A stretch of 64,000 bases of DNA from Pseudodesulfovibrio profundus (GCF_900217235.1 NZ_LT907975.1:1-64000), one strand, 5' to 3'; counted from the first letter of the stretch, positions 36,575 through 45,411 are shown. The notes: a model not told the origin generated them from the letters alone. Made by a program: numbers and translations.

Positions 36575-36609
36575 AAAGGGGAACCCCGATTTATACGGGG
36601 TTCCCCTTT
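36575..36609 (-). terminator. Intercistronic attenuator between oppA and oppB
   Basis: AAAGGGGAACCCCG and CGGGGTTCCCCTTT form a 14-bp perfect stem with a 7-base loop. The T-run after it is only three bases, so it is more likely a partial terminator or an RNA-stabilising stem that raises oppA over the downstream genes. Confidence 0.75.
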
Positions 36610-36646
36610 AGATTTGTTTAACGTTTTTGTCTAGTAGAAATAAGCT

Positions 36647-38206
36647 CTACTTGATGACGAGATTGCCAAAGTACGGGAAGTTCATGACGTTCACGATGTC
36701 TTCGGTGTTCATGTTTTCCTTGGAAGCCCAGGAAAGGTTCTGCCAGTGCAGGGGAATGAAGGCTGCGTCATCGTAAAGGATCTGTTCAATCTCCTGAAGC
36801 ATGGCTTTACGCTTTTCCATGTCAATCTCGGAGTTGGAGGCGACGGTCAGCTTATCCACTTTTTCATTACAGTAGTTACCGGAGTTATACTGACCGATGC
36901 CGGATTCTTTGTCGCGACACATGTACAGGTACTCGAAGAAGTTGGCGGAGTCTTCGGTGTCAGAGTGCCAACCGATCATTTGGATGTCAGCAACCTGAGC
37001 GTCGAACTGATCCCAGTACTGAGCCTTGGGCATGGTCTTCAGAGAGATCTTGATGCCGATCTTGGACATCATGGCCACGAAAGCCTGGGCGATCTTCTCG
37101 TCGTTTACGTAACGGTTGTTGGGAGCGATCATGGTGGCGGAGAAACCGTCAGCATAACCAGCTTCTTTCATCAACTCTTTGGCCTTGGCCAGGTCGTAGC
37201 GAAGCTTCAGCTCAGGATTGTGGCCCTGGTAGCCCTTCGGAGAGTTCTGGGCAGCAGGAGTAGCGAAGCCCTTCATGATTTTCTGGGCAACGCCGAGGCT
37301 GTTGTAAGCGTAAGCCATTGCCTGACGAACTTTGACGTTGGCAAATTCGGGGCGGCGTTCCTGGTTCAGTTGGAAGGTGATGATGCGGGTACCGGACATG
37401 GTGACCAGCTTCAGACCTTTGGTTTCCTCAATGCGGTCCAGGTCGTTCGGCGGAACAGGCATGATGAAATCGACATCGCCGGACAACAGGGCAGCTACGC
37501 GGGTAGGTGCTTCGCTGATCGGGGTCAGGATGATCTCATCAATGTTGCCGGTGTTCTTGTCCCAGTACTGGGTGAAGCGCTTGAATACAGTCTTCACGCC
37601 CTGTTCACGGGATTCAACAAGGAAAGGACCGGTGCCGGACTCATTGTAGTTGGCAAAGGAGTAATCAGTTTTGATGATTTCGTCCTTGGGCTTGTTGTTC
37701 TTTTCATCCATGCCGCTGTAGAAAGCTTTGTCCATGGGGAAAATGTAGGTAGCCATTGCCATGACCAGACCATACGGCTCCTTGGTAACTAGATCGACGG
37801 TGTATTTGTCGACAACTTCTGCACCAGTAAAGGCAGTGAACAGGCCTTTGAAGTCGTCGGACTTTTTCAGGCGATCGAGGGTGAAGGCAACATCTTCGGC
37901 AGTGAATTCGTTACCGGAGTGGAACTTCACGCCCTTGCGGAGGTAGAAGCGGGTCTTGGTGTCGGCTACGACTTCCCATTTCTCGGCCAGACGAGGCTCG
38001 AAGCCGCCATCTTTGGTCCAACGAACCAGAGGATCGAAAACCATGTGAGAGTACTGCAGCATGCCGCCGGAAAGCTGGACATGCGGGTCAAGGGATACCG
38101 GGTCGGCATCCATTGCCAGTTTCAGAGTTTTAGCTGCCATTGCAGGGGTGGCCAACATCATTGCGGTAACAACGAGTGTCAGCACCACGCTAGTGAATTT
38201 TTTCAT
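36647..38206 (-). CDS. Peptide ABC transporter substrate-binding protein
   Basis: Periplasmic solute-binding protein of SBP family 5, 519 aa. A signal peptide ends at about residue 25 (TPAMAAKTLKL). Family blocks: AMDADPVSLDPHVQL, LRKGVKFHSG, EPTRVAALLSGDVDF-like segments. ATG 38206 follows GGAGGAA; the longer frame to 38239 is not a signal start. It is first in the operon, but the IS edge lies 40 bases upstream, so its native promoter is separated from it. Dipeptide or oligopeptide as substrate cannot be told apart. Confidence 0.9.
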   Translation of the reverse strand: MKKFTSVVLTLVVTAMMLATPAMAAKTLKLAMDADPVSLDPHVQLSGGMLQYSHMVFDPLVRWTKDGGFEPRLAEKWEVVADTKTRFYLRKGVKFHSGNEFTAEDVAFTLDRLKKSDDFKGLFTAFTGAEVVDKYTVDLVTKEPYGLVMAMATYIFPMDKAFYSGMDEKNNKPKDEIIKTDYSFANYNESGTGPFLVESREQGVKTVFKRFTQYWDKNTGNIDEIILTPISEAPTRVAALLSGDVDFIMPVPPNDLDRIEETKGLKLVTMSGTRIITFQLNQERRPEFANVKVRQAMAYAYNSLGVAQKIMKGFATPAAQNSPKGYQGHNPELKLRYDLAKAKELMKEAGYADGFSATMIAPNNRYVNDEKIAQAFVAMMSKIGIKISLKTMPKAQYWDQFDAQVADIQMIGWHSDTEDSANFFEYLYMCRDKESGIGQYNSGNYCNEKVDKLTVASNSEIDMEKRKAMLQEIEQILYDDAAFIPLHWQNLSWASKENMNTEDIVNVMNFPYFGNLVIK

Positions 38207-38234
38207 AAAGGGATTCCTCCATAAAGTTGTCCTG

Positions 38235-38246
38235 TACACCTGATAC
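38235..38246. promoter_or_regulatory. Left half of a palindrome split by IS copy 1
   Basis: Removing the IS and one GATAC duplication joins 38235-38246 to 39520-39526 as TACACCTGATACAGGTGTA, a palindrome with 8-bp arms. It lies 29 bases upstream of the oppA start, a position suited to an operator or a leader hairpin. Confidence 0.55.
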
Positions 38247-39514
38247 GAGACCTCTGCACGGCAAATCCCACACTTTTACTCTTTAACTATTTGATTTATT
38301 ATGCTATTATTTCTCCATCCAAAGGAGGAAGGCATGGCTATTCGGCAGAAAGGACCTCGGTTGGGTGATTACTTCCTGGGGCACCGCAGAACCAAGACCA
38401 CATTTCTGGATGAGATCAACGAACTCATCGACTGGCAGCCCATCAACGCCTTTCTGTGCAAGAAGATCAGGCGCAAGGCCAACGCCGTGGGCAATCCCGC
38501 CTATCCGCCTCTGGCGATGTTCAAGATTCTGCTCTTGCAGCGTTGGTACAACCTGAGTGATCCGGGCGTGGAGCAGGCGCTGCTCGACCGGCTCTCCTTT
38601 GTCAGATTTACCGGTTTTTCCATCGAGGACGACGTGCCGGACGAGACCACCATATGCCGTTTCCGTAACGGTTTGATCCGCCTGAAGGTGCTGGACTCCT
38701 TGCTCGACATGCTTAACCGCCAGCTTGAAGGACAAGGGCTTCTTGTCCGTGAGGGAGCCGTGGTGGACGCCTCGGTAGTCGAGTCGCAGCGGCGGCCGCG
38801 CAAGGTTATCGACGTGATGCCTGAGGACCGTTCCGAGGACGCCGAAGAACAGGATGGGCCGGTGGACTGCCGGGTCAGCTATTCGGATGACGAGGAGGCG
38901 GCCTGGCTCCGCAAGAGAAATCGGGCCTATTACGGCTACAAGCTCCATGCCGCGACGGACAGTCGAGACGGGTTTCTGCTCTGTGGTCACATCACTCCCG
39001 CGAACCATTCGGACACGGGCGAATTCGAGCGGCTCGTGAATGGCGTCGGCCTTGATCCCGGCGCACGGGTTTATGCGGACAAGGGCTATTGCAGCGGGAA
39101 GAACCGGGACATTCTGTTTGATCGCGATTTGGAGGACGGAACCATGGACAAGACGCCTCGTGGCGGCAGGCTGACAGACTTCGAAAAGACCCGCAACCGT
39201 GACATCAGCAGCATTCGGCAAATAGTCGAGCGGGCCTTCGGCACACTCAAACGTGGCTACGCATTCTTTCGGTCCCGATACGTGGGTCGTGAGAAGGTGG
39301 AGGGAGAGTTCCACATCCTCGCCATGGCGTTCAATTTGAAAAAAGCTGTTCGACTGGCGCGAGCCTGAAGGGAGAGGTGCGTCCAAAATCCGGCATTTCG
39401 GCCAGAAATGGCAGGAAAAGGCCGGGAATGAGCCCAAGCTGGGGTGCGGTCAGAACATCAAATTGGGTGCGGAGCGCAAGGCACGGACGCGAAAAGGGGA
39501 TGCGCAGAGGTCTC
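38247..39514 (+). mobile_element. IS5-type insertion sequence, copy 1
   Basis: 1,268 bp element with terminal repeats beginning GAGACCTCTGC (inner ends CACGG on the left, GCATCCCC-complement on the right). A 5-bp duplication, GATAC, is present at 38242-38246 and 39515-39519. It encodes one DDE transposase. Copy 2 at 39847-41114 is the same size and orientation; I see only one difference, A at 38309 versus C at 39909. Near-identity implies recent transposition. IS5 subgroup IS5 commonly makes 4-bp duplications, so the 5-bp length is notable. Confidence 0.93.
38334..39368 (+). CDS. IS5-family transposase, copy 1
   Basis: 344 aa DDE transposase with N-terminal DUF772/InsH-like domain (QRWYNLSDPGVEQALLDRL) and catalytic acids in VVDASVVE, VYADKGYCSG and RQIVERAFGTLKR. 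ATG 38334 follows AAGGAGGAAGG. Complete and apparently active. Confidence 0.93.
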   Translation: MAIRQKGPRLGDYFLGHRRTKTTFLDEINELIDWQPINAFLCKKIRRKANAVGNPAYPPLAMFKILLLQRWYNLSDPGVEQALLDRLSFVRFTGFSIEDDVPDETTICRFRNGLIRLKVLDSLLDMLNRQLEGQGLLVREGAVVDASVVESQRRPRKVIDVMPEDRSEDAEEQDGPVDCRVSYSDDEEAAWLRKRNRAYYGYKLHAATDSRDGFLLCGHITPANHSDTGEFERLVNGVGLDPGARVYADKGYCSGKNRDILFDRDLEDGTMDKTPRGGRLTDFEKTRNRDISSIRQIVERAFGTLKRGYAFFRSRYVGREKVEGEFHILAMAFNLKKAVRLARA

Positions 39515-39846
39515 GATACAGGTGTATTCCATACCTCTCCTTGAGCCCTTGCGGGCCAGTGTCTTGCTCTATTCCAGTACTTCAAACATGGTTGATTCAT
39601 AGTGAAACCCCATGCAAAAAAAGAGTAGATCAAAACTGACCTTACATACACCTTTCGCTCAATTTTAACAATAGACACGTGCTATTAAGAATGACCTAGC
39701 GAAAGCATATGTGGACCACCTTTCAAATTGTAAACATATGTTTGTTATTGTTTGTTTTTTTGCTTTTTATGTGCTGGGTATCCAGTGAATTCGATGACAT
39801 AGGTGGTCCCGGCCGATTTTCCATTTTGGAAAATTTTTCACAACAT
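39515..39846. other. 332-bp remnant between the two IS copies
   Basis: This AT-rich segment is the former oppA upstream region. It contains the right half of the palindrome (39515-39526), a GCCC-TTGC-GGGC hairpin near 39546, an inverted repeat GGACCACCT (39713-39721)/AGGTGGTCC (39801-39809), and a possible 47-codon frame from 39709. The oppA promoter probably lay here. Confidence 0.6.
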
Positions 39847-39894
39847 GAGACCTCTGCACGGCAAATCCCACACTTTTACTCTTTAACTATTTGA
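39709..39894 (+). CDS. Possible small membrane protein, C-terminus replaced by IS copy 2
   Basis: The frame from ATG 39709 begins with a strong hydrophobic helix (NICLLLFVFLLFMCWV). After residue 46 it enters the IS. Without the IS it would end two codons later (ATT then TGA), giving about 47 aa. There is no clear Shine-Dalgarno site, so it may not be a gene. Confidence 0.25.
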   Translation: MWTTFQIVNICLLLFVFLLFMCWVSSEFDDIGGPGRFSILENFSQHETSARQIPHFYSLTI

Positions 39895-41114
39895 TTTATT
39901 ATGCTATTCTTTCTCCATCCAAAGGAGGAAGGCATGGCTATTCGGCAGAAAGGACCTCGGTTGGGTGATTACTTCCTGGGGCACCGCAGAACCAAGACCA
40001 CATTTCTGGATGAGATCAACGAACTCATCGACTGGCAGCCCATCAACGCCTTTCTGTGCAAGAAGATCAGGCGCAAGGCCAACGCCGTGGGCAATCCCGC
40101 CTATCCGCCTCTGGCGATGTTCAAGATTCTGCTCTTGCAGCGTTGGTACAACCTGAGTGATCCGGGCGTGGAGCAGGCGCTGCTCGACCGGCTCTCCTTT
40201 GTCAGATTTACCGGTTTTTCCATCGAGGACGACGTGCCGGACGAGACCACCATATGCCGTTTCCGTAACGGTTTGATCCGCCTGAAGGTGCTGGACTCCT
40301 TGCTCGACATGCTTAACCGCCAGCTTGAAGGACAAGGGCTTCTTGTCCGTGAGGGAGCCGTGGTGGACGCCTCGGTAGTCGAGTCGCAGCGGCGGCCGCG
40401 CAAGGTTATCGACGTGATGCCTGAGGACCGTTCCGAGGACGCCGAAGAACAGGATGGGCCGGTGGACTGCCGGGTCAGCTATTCGGATGACGAGGAGGCG
40501 GCCTGGCTCCGCAAGAGAAATCGGGCCTATTACGGCTACAAGCTCCATGCCGCGACGGACAGTCGAGACGGGTTTCTGCTCTGTGGTCACATCACTCCCG
40601 CGAACCATTCGGACACGGGCGAATTCGAGCGGCTCGTGAATGGCGTCGGCCTTGATCCCGGCGCACGGGTTTATGCGGACAAGGGCTATTGCAGCGGGAA
40701 GAACCGGGACATTCTGTTTGATCGCGATTTGGAGGACGGAACCATGGACAAGACGCCTCGTGGCGGCAGGCTGACAGACTTCGAAAAGACCCGCAACCGT
40801 GACATCAGCAGCATTCGGCAAATAGTCGAGCGGGCCTTCGGCACACTCAAACGTGGCTACGCATTCTTTCGGTCCCGATACGTGGGTCGTGAGAAGGTGG
40901 AGGGAGAGTTCCACATCCTCGCCATGGCGTTCAATTTGAAAAAAGCTGTTCGACTGGCGCGAGCCTGAAGGGAGAGGTGCGTCCAAAATCCGGCATTTCG
41001 GCCAGAAATGGCAGGAAAAGGCCGGGAATGAGCCCAAGCTGGGGTGCGGTCAGAACATCAAATTGGGTGCGGAGCGCAAGGCACGGACGCGAAAAGGGGA
41101 TGCGCAGAGGTCTC
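39847..41114 (+). mobile_element. IS5-type insertion sequence, copy 2
   Basis: 1,268 bp, same terminal repeats and orientation as copy 1. The target duplication is AACAT at 39842-39846 and 41115-41119. The pair flank a 332-bp spacer in direct orientation. Confidence 0.93.
39934..40968 (+). CDS. IS5-family transposase, copy 2
   Basis: Protein identical to the copy 1 transposase from its start codon on; the only difference I see between the elements lies upstream of it. Complete, with the same DDE motifs and AAGGAGGAAGG Shine-Dalgarno site. Confidence 0.93.
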   Translation: MAIRQKGPRLGDYFLGHRRTKTTFLDEINELIDWQPINAFLCKKIRRKANAVGNPAYPPLAMFKILLLQRWYNLSDPGVEQALLDRLSFVRFTGFSIEDDVPDETTICRFRNGLIRLKVLDSLLDMLNRQLEGQGLLVREGAVVDASVVESQRRPRKVIDVMPEDRSEDAEEQDGPVDCRVSYSDDEEAAWLRKRNRAYYGYKLHAATDSRDGFLLCGHITPANHSDTGEFERLVNGVGLDPGARVYADKGYCSGKNRDILFDRDLEDGTMDKTPRGGRLTDFEKTRNRDISSIRQIVERAFGTLKRGYAFFRSRYVGREKVEGEFHILAMAFNLKKAVRLARA

Positions 41115-41209
41115 AACATATTTGAAATGTCGAATCGAACTTCGCTTTCTTCTTGAGTTTGGAGCGGCTGCGGAAAATCGATGCAGTTAAAATAGTTCAA
41201 GATTGTAAA

Positions 41210-41242
41210 AATGAAAACAGCCCCGGTTGAAACCGGGGCTGT
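41210..41242 (-). terminator. Terminator after the large radical SAM gene
   Basis: ACAGCCCCGGTT and AACCGGGGCTGT form a near-continuous 12-bp stem; on the minus strand it is followed by TTTTCATTTTT. A second hairpin, ACCATTAC/GTAATGGT at 41262-41282, sits between it and the gene. Confidence 0.88.
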
Positions 41243-41293
41243 CCAAATAATCAGATAGGTGACCATTACCGTAAGTAATGGTGAGGGGATGTA

Positions 41294-43816
41294 TTAATCA
41301 AATCGTTGGGCTGTTTTGGTAAGCTCGAAGTCAAGAGGCGAAGCGTCATTCATGACATGTTTTACCAGTGCCAGCGGACTCATATATTGCTTCCGCCAAT
41401 CCATGACGATTTCTACGCCGTTGTCTAGAAGCTCGATGCTCTTGACGATCGGACGAATATCCACTTCCTTGAGTCCTTTTTTGGTGCGTTTCTCAATGAT
41501 GAACTCGTTGGACTCCATGAATTGTTCCCATTCTTTCTGATGGGTTTGATTGTCAGCAGTAAAGGTCAGCTCAAAGACTTCTTCAACTGACTGCGGCTGC
41601 TTCTTGCCCATGGAGAGTCGATCTGCTTTCAAAGGCGCAAGTCCTTTGGGCATTTGCGGAATCAAGCGTTTGACGATGTCACTGGCATCAAAATCTTCTC
41701 TGAAGAAGACGTTGATCCATTCGGCAGTACTGGACACTCCCACGGGAAGCGCCTTGCCGAAAGAGAGCTTGGGCATGGGGTGAAAACCAGCGGAAAAGGA
41801 CAATGGTAAACGGGCGCGTCGAAATGCACGTTCGAATACCGCTTGGAGTTCAAGCTGACTCAAGTACGCTGCCGGACCATTCTTTTCGTACCAGATTCTG
41901 AAATGGGAACCTCGTACCGTCAGGTCCGGCTTCTCAACAGAGTAGGGAGGCTGCTCCGATTCCTGATCCCGTTCAGAGAATATCATTCTCGGGCGAATCT
42001 CTTTTTCTTTGGCTTGCTTCTCCAGGGTGGAAGTATGCCCATCGAATTCGCATACGCCACAATTGCGGCATGCCGCATACCGGCAATCGCTGGTTATTTT
42101 CCCGGACAGGGCGCGGTCACGCTCCTTCAAGAGGAACTGCTTCGTGAGGCCACATGACAAGTGGTCCCAAGGCAAGGGGCCTTCGGGGTCCCTTGGTCCG
42201 ACAAACTCATCCCAGGACAAGCCGGCTTCGTCCATTGCTTCTTTGTATGGCTCAAGCTTGAGATGATCTTTCCAACTGGAGAACAACGCTCCTTTGGAGT
42301 AAGCGCGCTCAACGACTTCGGCGAGCCGTCTGTCGCCGCGAGAGAATACACCTTCAAGTGAGGTCATTTCCGGCTCATGGAAACGCATGTTGATTCGCTT
42401 GTGGCGCTTGAATTGGTCACGCAGGTAGCCGATTCGACGATATATCTCATCAAAAGAAATCTGTGGTTCCCACTGGAACGGGGTGTGCGGCTTTGGAACG
42501 AATGGTGATACGGCAGCTGTAACCTGCAGGCGTTTGATATGACGCCCCGCAGCATCACGAACCTTGAGGCAGAGGTTGACTATGGCGTCCAGATCTTCGT
42601 CTGTCTCGGTGGGGAGGCCGATCATGAAGTACAGTTTTACTCCCTGCCAGCCGTTGTCAAAGAGCATCCTGACATGTTCGATCAGTCCTTCTTCATCCAC
42701 GCCTTTATTGATTACGTCCCGCAGGCGCTGGCTTCCGGCTTCGGGAGCAATAGTTGCTCCTGTACGACGAATGGACGAAATACGCTCCATTATCGGTGAT
42801 GAAAGCGACCCAACCCTGAGAGAGGGGAGGGAGATGGAAATCTGTTCCGCAGCACATTTATCAAAGCTGCGTGTGAACAGGGAATCCAACGCAGAGAAGT
42901 CGCCTGTGGAAAGCGAGAGCATGGATGTCTCTTCGTAGCCGGTCTGATCCAGCCCATCCGTCAGTATCTCGTCGATTGTTTCAAGAGAACGCTCGCGAAC
43001 AGGGCGGTAGATCATGCCAGCCTGACAGAAACGACACCCACGGGTGCATCCCCTGGCTATCTCCATGGTCAGGCGATCATGTACTGCGTCAAAGGCTATG
43101 ACTTGTCCCTTGGGGAAGCATGCCTTGTTCAAGTCATCGATGACTGCCTTTTCAATTGTTTCATATCCGGAAACCAGAGGTTTGAGGGCTTTGCCCGGCC
43201 CCTGACCTTCAAAGAATTCCGGAATGTAAATCCCAGGTATTTCTATGAGTCGTTTGAGCAACGCTTTGCGATCCAACCCTTCCTCTTTGGCTTTTTCGAT
43301 ACACCCAAGGACAGCCGGGAGCGCATCTTCTCCATCGCCAAGAACCAAGGCATCAAAGAAAGGAGCCATAGGTTCGGCATTGAATGCAGCACCACCACCC
43401 CCAATGATCAGCGGGTGGTCTTCATTGCGGTCGGCACTTCGAAAGGGAATATGTGCCAGATCAAGCATGTAGAGAATGTTTGTATAACAAAGCTCATGAG
43501 TGATGCTGAATGCGATGGCATCCATATCTCCCAGCGGAGTGTCGGATTCAAGCGTCGCCAAGGGGAGGTTGTGATCACGAATGATCTCAGCCGTTTCAGC
43601 ACATGGAGTGAACACCCGTTCAGCCCAGAAATTTGGATGAGCGTTGACTGCTTCAGACAGGATTTTCTGTCCGAGGTAGGACATGCCGACTTCGTACATG
43701 TCGGGGAATGCAAGTGCGCATCGAACTGTCACGTCGGACAGGGACTTTGTTGTCGTTCCCCTTTCGCTGCCGAGGTAGCGGGAGGGACGGGGGAGAATGG
43801 GCAGAAGTTCTTTCAT
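41294..43816 (-). CDS. TIGR03960-type B12-binding-like radical SAM protein fused to DUF2344 domain
   Basis: 840 aa. The N-terminal ~200 residues resemble the B12-binding fold region of this family (FPDMYEVGMSYLGQKIL). A radical SAM domain follows with CTRGCRFCQAG near residue 258. After about residue 610 comes a DUF2344-type domain (FRIWYEKNGPAAYLSQLEL, FHPMPKLSFGKALPVG). In many bacteria this protein, or its two halves, is encoded beside RNase G or ribosomal protein genes, pointing to RNA or ribosome modification, but no substrate is known. The ATG at 43816 begins with the family start MKELLPILPRPSRYLG. Confidence 0.9.
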   Translation of the reverse strand: MKELLPILPRPSRYLGSERGTTTKSLSDVTVRCALAFPDMYEVGMSYLGQKILSEAVNAHPNFWAERVFTPCAETAEIIRDHNLPLATLESDTPLGDMDAIAFSITHELCYTNILYMLDLAHIPFRSADRNEDHPLIIGGGGAAFNAEPMAPFFDALVLGDGEDALPAVLGCIEKAKEEGLDRKALLKRLIEIPGIYIPEFFEGQGPGKALKPLVSGYETIEKAVIDDLNKACFPKGQVIAFDAVHDRLTMEIARGCTRGCRFCQAGMIYRPVRERSLETIDEILTDGLDQTGYEETSMLSLSTGDFSALDSLFTRSFDKCAAEQISISLPSLRVGSLSSPIMERISSIRRTGATIAPEAGSQRLRDVINKGVDEEGLIEHVRMLFDNGWQGVKLYFMIGLPTETDEDLDAIVNLCLKVRDAAGRHIKRLQVTAAVSPFVPKPHTPFQWEPQISFDEIYRRIGYLRDQFKRHKRINMRFHEPEMTSLEGVFSRGDRRLAEVVERAYSKGALFSSWKDHLKLEPYKEAMDEAGLSWDEFVGPRDPEGPLPWDHLSCGLTKQFLLKERDRALSGKITSDCRYAACRNCGVCEFDGHTSTLEKQAKEKEIRPRMIFSERDQESEQPPYSVEKPDLTVRGSHFRIWYEKNGPAAYLSQLELQAVFERAFRRARLPLSFSAGFHPMPKLSFGKALPVGVSSTAEWINVFFREDFDASDIVKRLIPQMPKGLAPLKADRLSMGKKQPQSVEEVFELTFTADNQTHQKEWEQFMESNEFIIEKRTKKGLKEVDIRPIVKSIELLDNGVEIVMDWRKQYMSPLALVKHVMNDASPLDFELTKTAQRFD

Positions 43817-44019
43817 GCGGGGAATCTAAAAAGGAAATGCTGTTTGGTCTACAAAAAAAACAATCATATAAATGATGCGTAGTTGTAGGTGGTTACTGCT
43901 GCGTGGTCCAAACCATACTGTAAAGAATCGACAGTGAGAACTATTACTTGTCTTGGGATGCATATTGTGTAATACAATTAGCCAAAAGATATAGTTTTTT
44001 TCTCAAAAGAGGAGTGTAT

Positions 44020-44187
44020 ATGCTATATTGGTCTGTAGTATTCTTTATCGTAGCCATAGTTGCAGGTATCTTCGGCTTTGGCGGTATATCAGCAGCAGCT
44101 ACAGGTGCAGCAAAGGTGCTGTTCGTTATCTTTTTAATTGCTTTTGTCGTATCGTTAATATTTGGGCGACGTCGTCCAAAGTTATAG
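44020..44187 (+). CDS. DUF1328 small membrane protein (YtjA-like)
   Basis: 55 aa with two membrane helices and the family pattern [29 protein letters not shown] 44020 follows AGAGGAG. Function unknown; homologues are linked to envelope or osmotic stress. First of three plus-strand small envelope genes (44.0-44.9 kb). Confidence 0.88.
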   Translation: MLYWSVVFFIVAIVAGIFGFGGISAAATGAAKVLFVIFLIAFVVSLIFGRRRPKL

Positions 44188-44226
44188 TATGTTGAAGCAA
44201 TAGTAGGTTTAAAAAAGGAGTTTATT

Positions 44227-44409
44227 ATGAATTGGCTCAAATATGTATTGGTTGCAGTCTGCTTGACGCTTATGCTGGGATTCAGCTTGGGATGCGAGCA
44301 GGAAGGTCCAGCCGAGAAAGCCGGGAAAACCATTGACCAGACCGTCGAAGATGTTGGTGACAGCATAGAAGATGCTGGTGACAAGATCGAGGATAAACTG
44401 GACAATTAA
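44227..44409 (+). CDS. Small lipoprotein, entericidin-like in layout
   Basis: 60 aa. A signal peptide with the lipobox FSLGC puts the mature lipoprotein at Cys ~23. The mature part is a short acidic amphipathic stretch with repeated DVGDSIED/DAGDKIED units. AGGAG precedes ATG 44227. Function unknown; layout and size recall entericidin-type stress lipoproteins. Confidence 0.75.
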   Translation: MNWLKYVLVAVCLTLMLGFSLGCEQEGPAEKAGKTIDQTVEDVGDSIEDAGDKIEDKLDN

Positions 44410-44447
44410 TCAGTCTACCTGATGGACGGGGCTTAGGGAGTTTCGGC

Positions 44448-44906
44448 ATGGATTTCCTGCAAGTGTTTGAAATAGACTGGACACGAGTCGGCTGGCATTT
44501 GCGGCATTTGCTGGTAGCCTATGTTCTCGCCTTACCAATTGGGTTTAATCGAGAACAGAGTGACACGCGTTTTGGTATGCGAACATTCCCACTTGTGGCG
44601 GTTGTTACGTGTGGGTTCATGCTGGTAGGAATATCCGTGCTGGATTCCACCGAAGCTGAATCGAAAGTGTTTCAGGGTATTGTTACCGGGATCGGTTTTC
44701 TCGGCGGAGGCGCAATCCTCAAGGATGGTGGCTCGGTCATTGGAACCGCAACGGCAGCAAGCATATGGAACACTGGAGCAATCGGTATAGCCGTAGCCTT
44801 CAACCAATATGAGATTGCCATTGTGTTGAGTCTGCTCAACTATGTGACGTTACGATTGGTTGGAGGCGTGAAAAAGCAAGTCAAAGAAGCTCAGGATGAT
44901 CAATGA
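44448..44906 (+). CDS. MgtC/SapB-family inner membrane protein
   Basis: 152 aa with four helices and family blocks LPIGFNREQSD, GIVTGIGFLGGGAIL and GTATAASIWNTGAIG. MgtC-type proteins affect Mg2+ starvation and acid survival and modulate ATP synthase. This is the short form without the C-terminal domain. Follows the small lipoprotein after 38 bases. Confidence 0.88.
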   Translation: MDFLQVFEIDWTRVGWHLRHLLVAYVLALPIGFNREQSDTRFGMRTFPLVAVVTCGFMLVGISVLDSTEAESKVFQGIVTGIGFLGGGAILKDGGSVIGTATAASIWNTGAIGIAVAFNQYEIAIVLSLLNYVTLRLVGGVKKQVKEAQDDQ

Positions 44907-44945
44907 AAAAGGGCCGGTTCATCGCGAACCGGCCCTTTGTTTTTC
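44907..44945 (+). terminator. Bidirectional terminator between mgtC and the Sm-like gene
   Basis: AAAGGGCCGGTTC and GAACCGGCCCTTT around ATCGC, with A-run and T-run flanks, overlapping the mgtC stop region. Confidence 0.9.
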
Positions 44946-44956
44946 TGAACGGGTGG

Positions 44957-45295
44957 TTAGACGAGGTTCAGCCCGCCACCGCCGGAGCTTTCGCCACCGC
45001 CGGAAAGATCAAGACCGCCACTGGTCATGGAGATATTGGTGGCAGCTTCGATATATTTGGTTTTCAATTCTTCAGGGCATGTCTTGTATTCAAACAAGAC
45101 GTTATCCATGGAGATTTCTCCATGCATTTCCTGGTCAAAGGGGTAGCCGAAGGGCAGCAGAACCATCTGTGTGCCGGACTGAGTCGGCATTGCCTGAATG
45201 GATGCAGGCTCCTCGATTACTTTTGCCTCTTCGTTGAATTTGCCGACGACCATATCGCCGGAAACGAGTTTGACCAGTCTGATATCATGACTCAT
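44957..45295 (-). CDS. Small protein with Sm-like N-terminal pattern
   Basis: 112 aa. The first ~60 residues read like an Sm/LSm fold (VKLVSGDMVVGKF, then a PASIQAMPT-like strand and VLLPFGYPF), as in phage-type LSm-like proteins. The C-terminus is a Gly/Ser tail ending GGGESSGGGGLNLV. No membrane helix. RNA binding is only a guess from the fold pattern. Monocistronic between two terminators. Confidence 0.5.
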   Translation of the reverse strand: MSHDIRLVKLVSGDMVVGKFNEEAKVIEEPASIQAMPTQSGTQMVLLPFGYPFDQEMHGEISMDNVLFEYKTCPEELKTKYIEAATNISMTSGGLDLSGGGESSGGGGLNLV

Positions 45296-45411
45296 GGTTT
45301 GTCTCCTTAAAATTTGTGTTGGGTGATTAAGTAGGTATGGTGACGCGCGCTGTCAAGGTGCGTTGTTATTACAGGACACAATAAGTGCATCGGTGGTTGT
45401 TAGCAAAGTTA

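Noticed and set aside
38307..39437. 376-aa antisense frame over IS copy 1 (and its twin at 39904-41037)
   Set aside because: It mirrors the GC-rich transposase gene, has no ribosome binding site and exists only because of codon bias on the other strand.
38247..41114. Functional composite transposon carrying cargo
   Set aside because: The 332-bp spacer holds no convincing gene, and each IS has its own target duplication, which points to two separate insertions.
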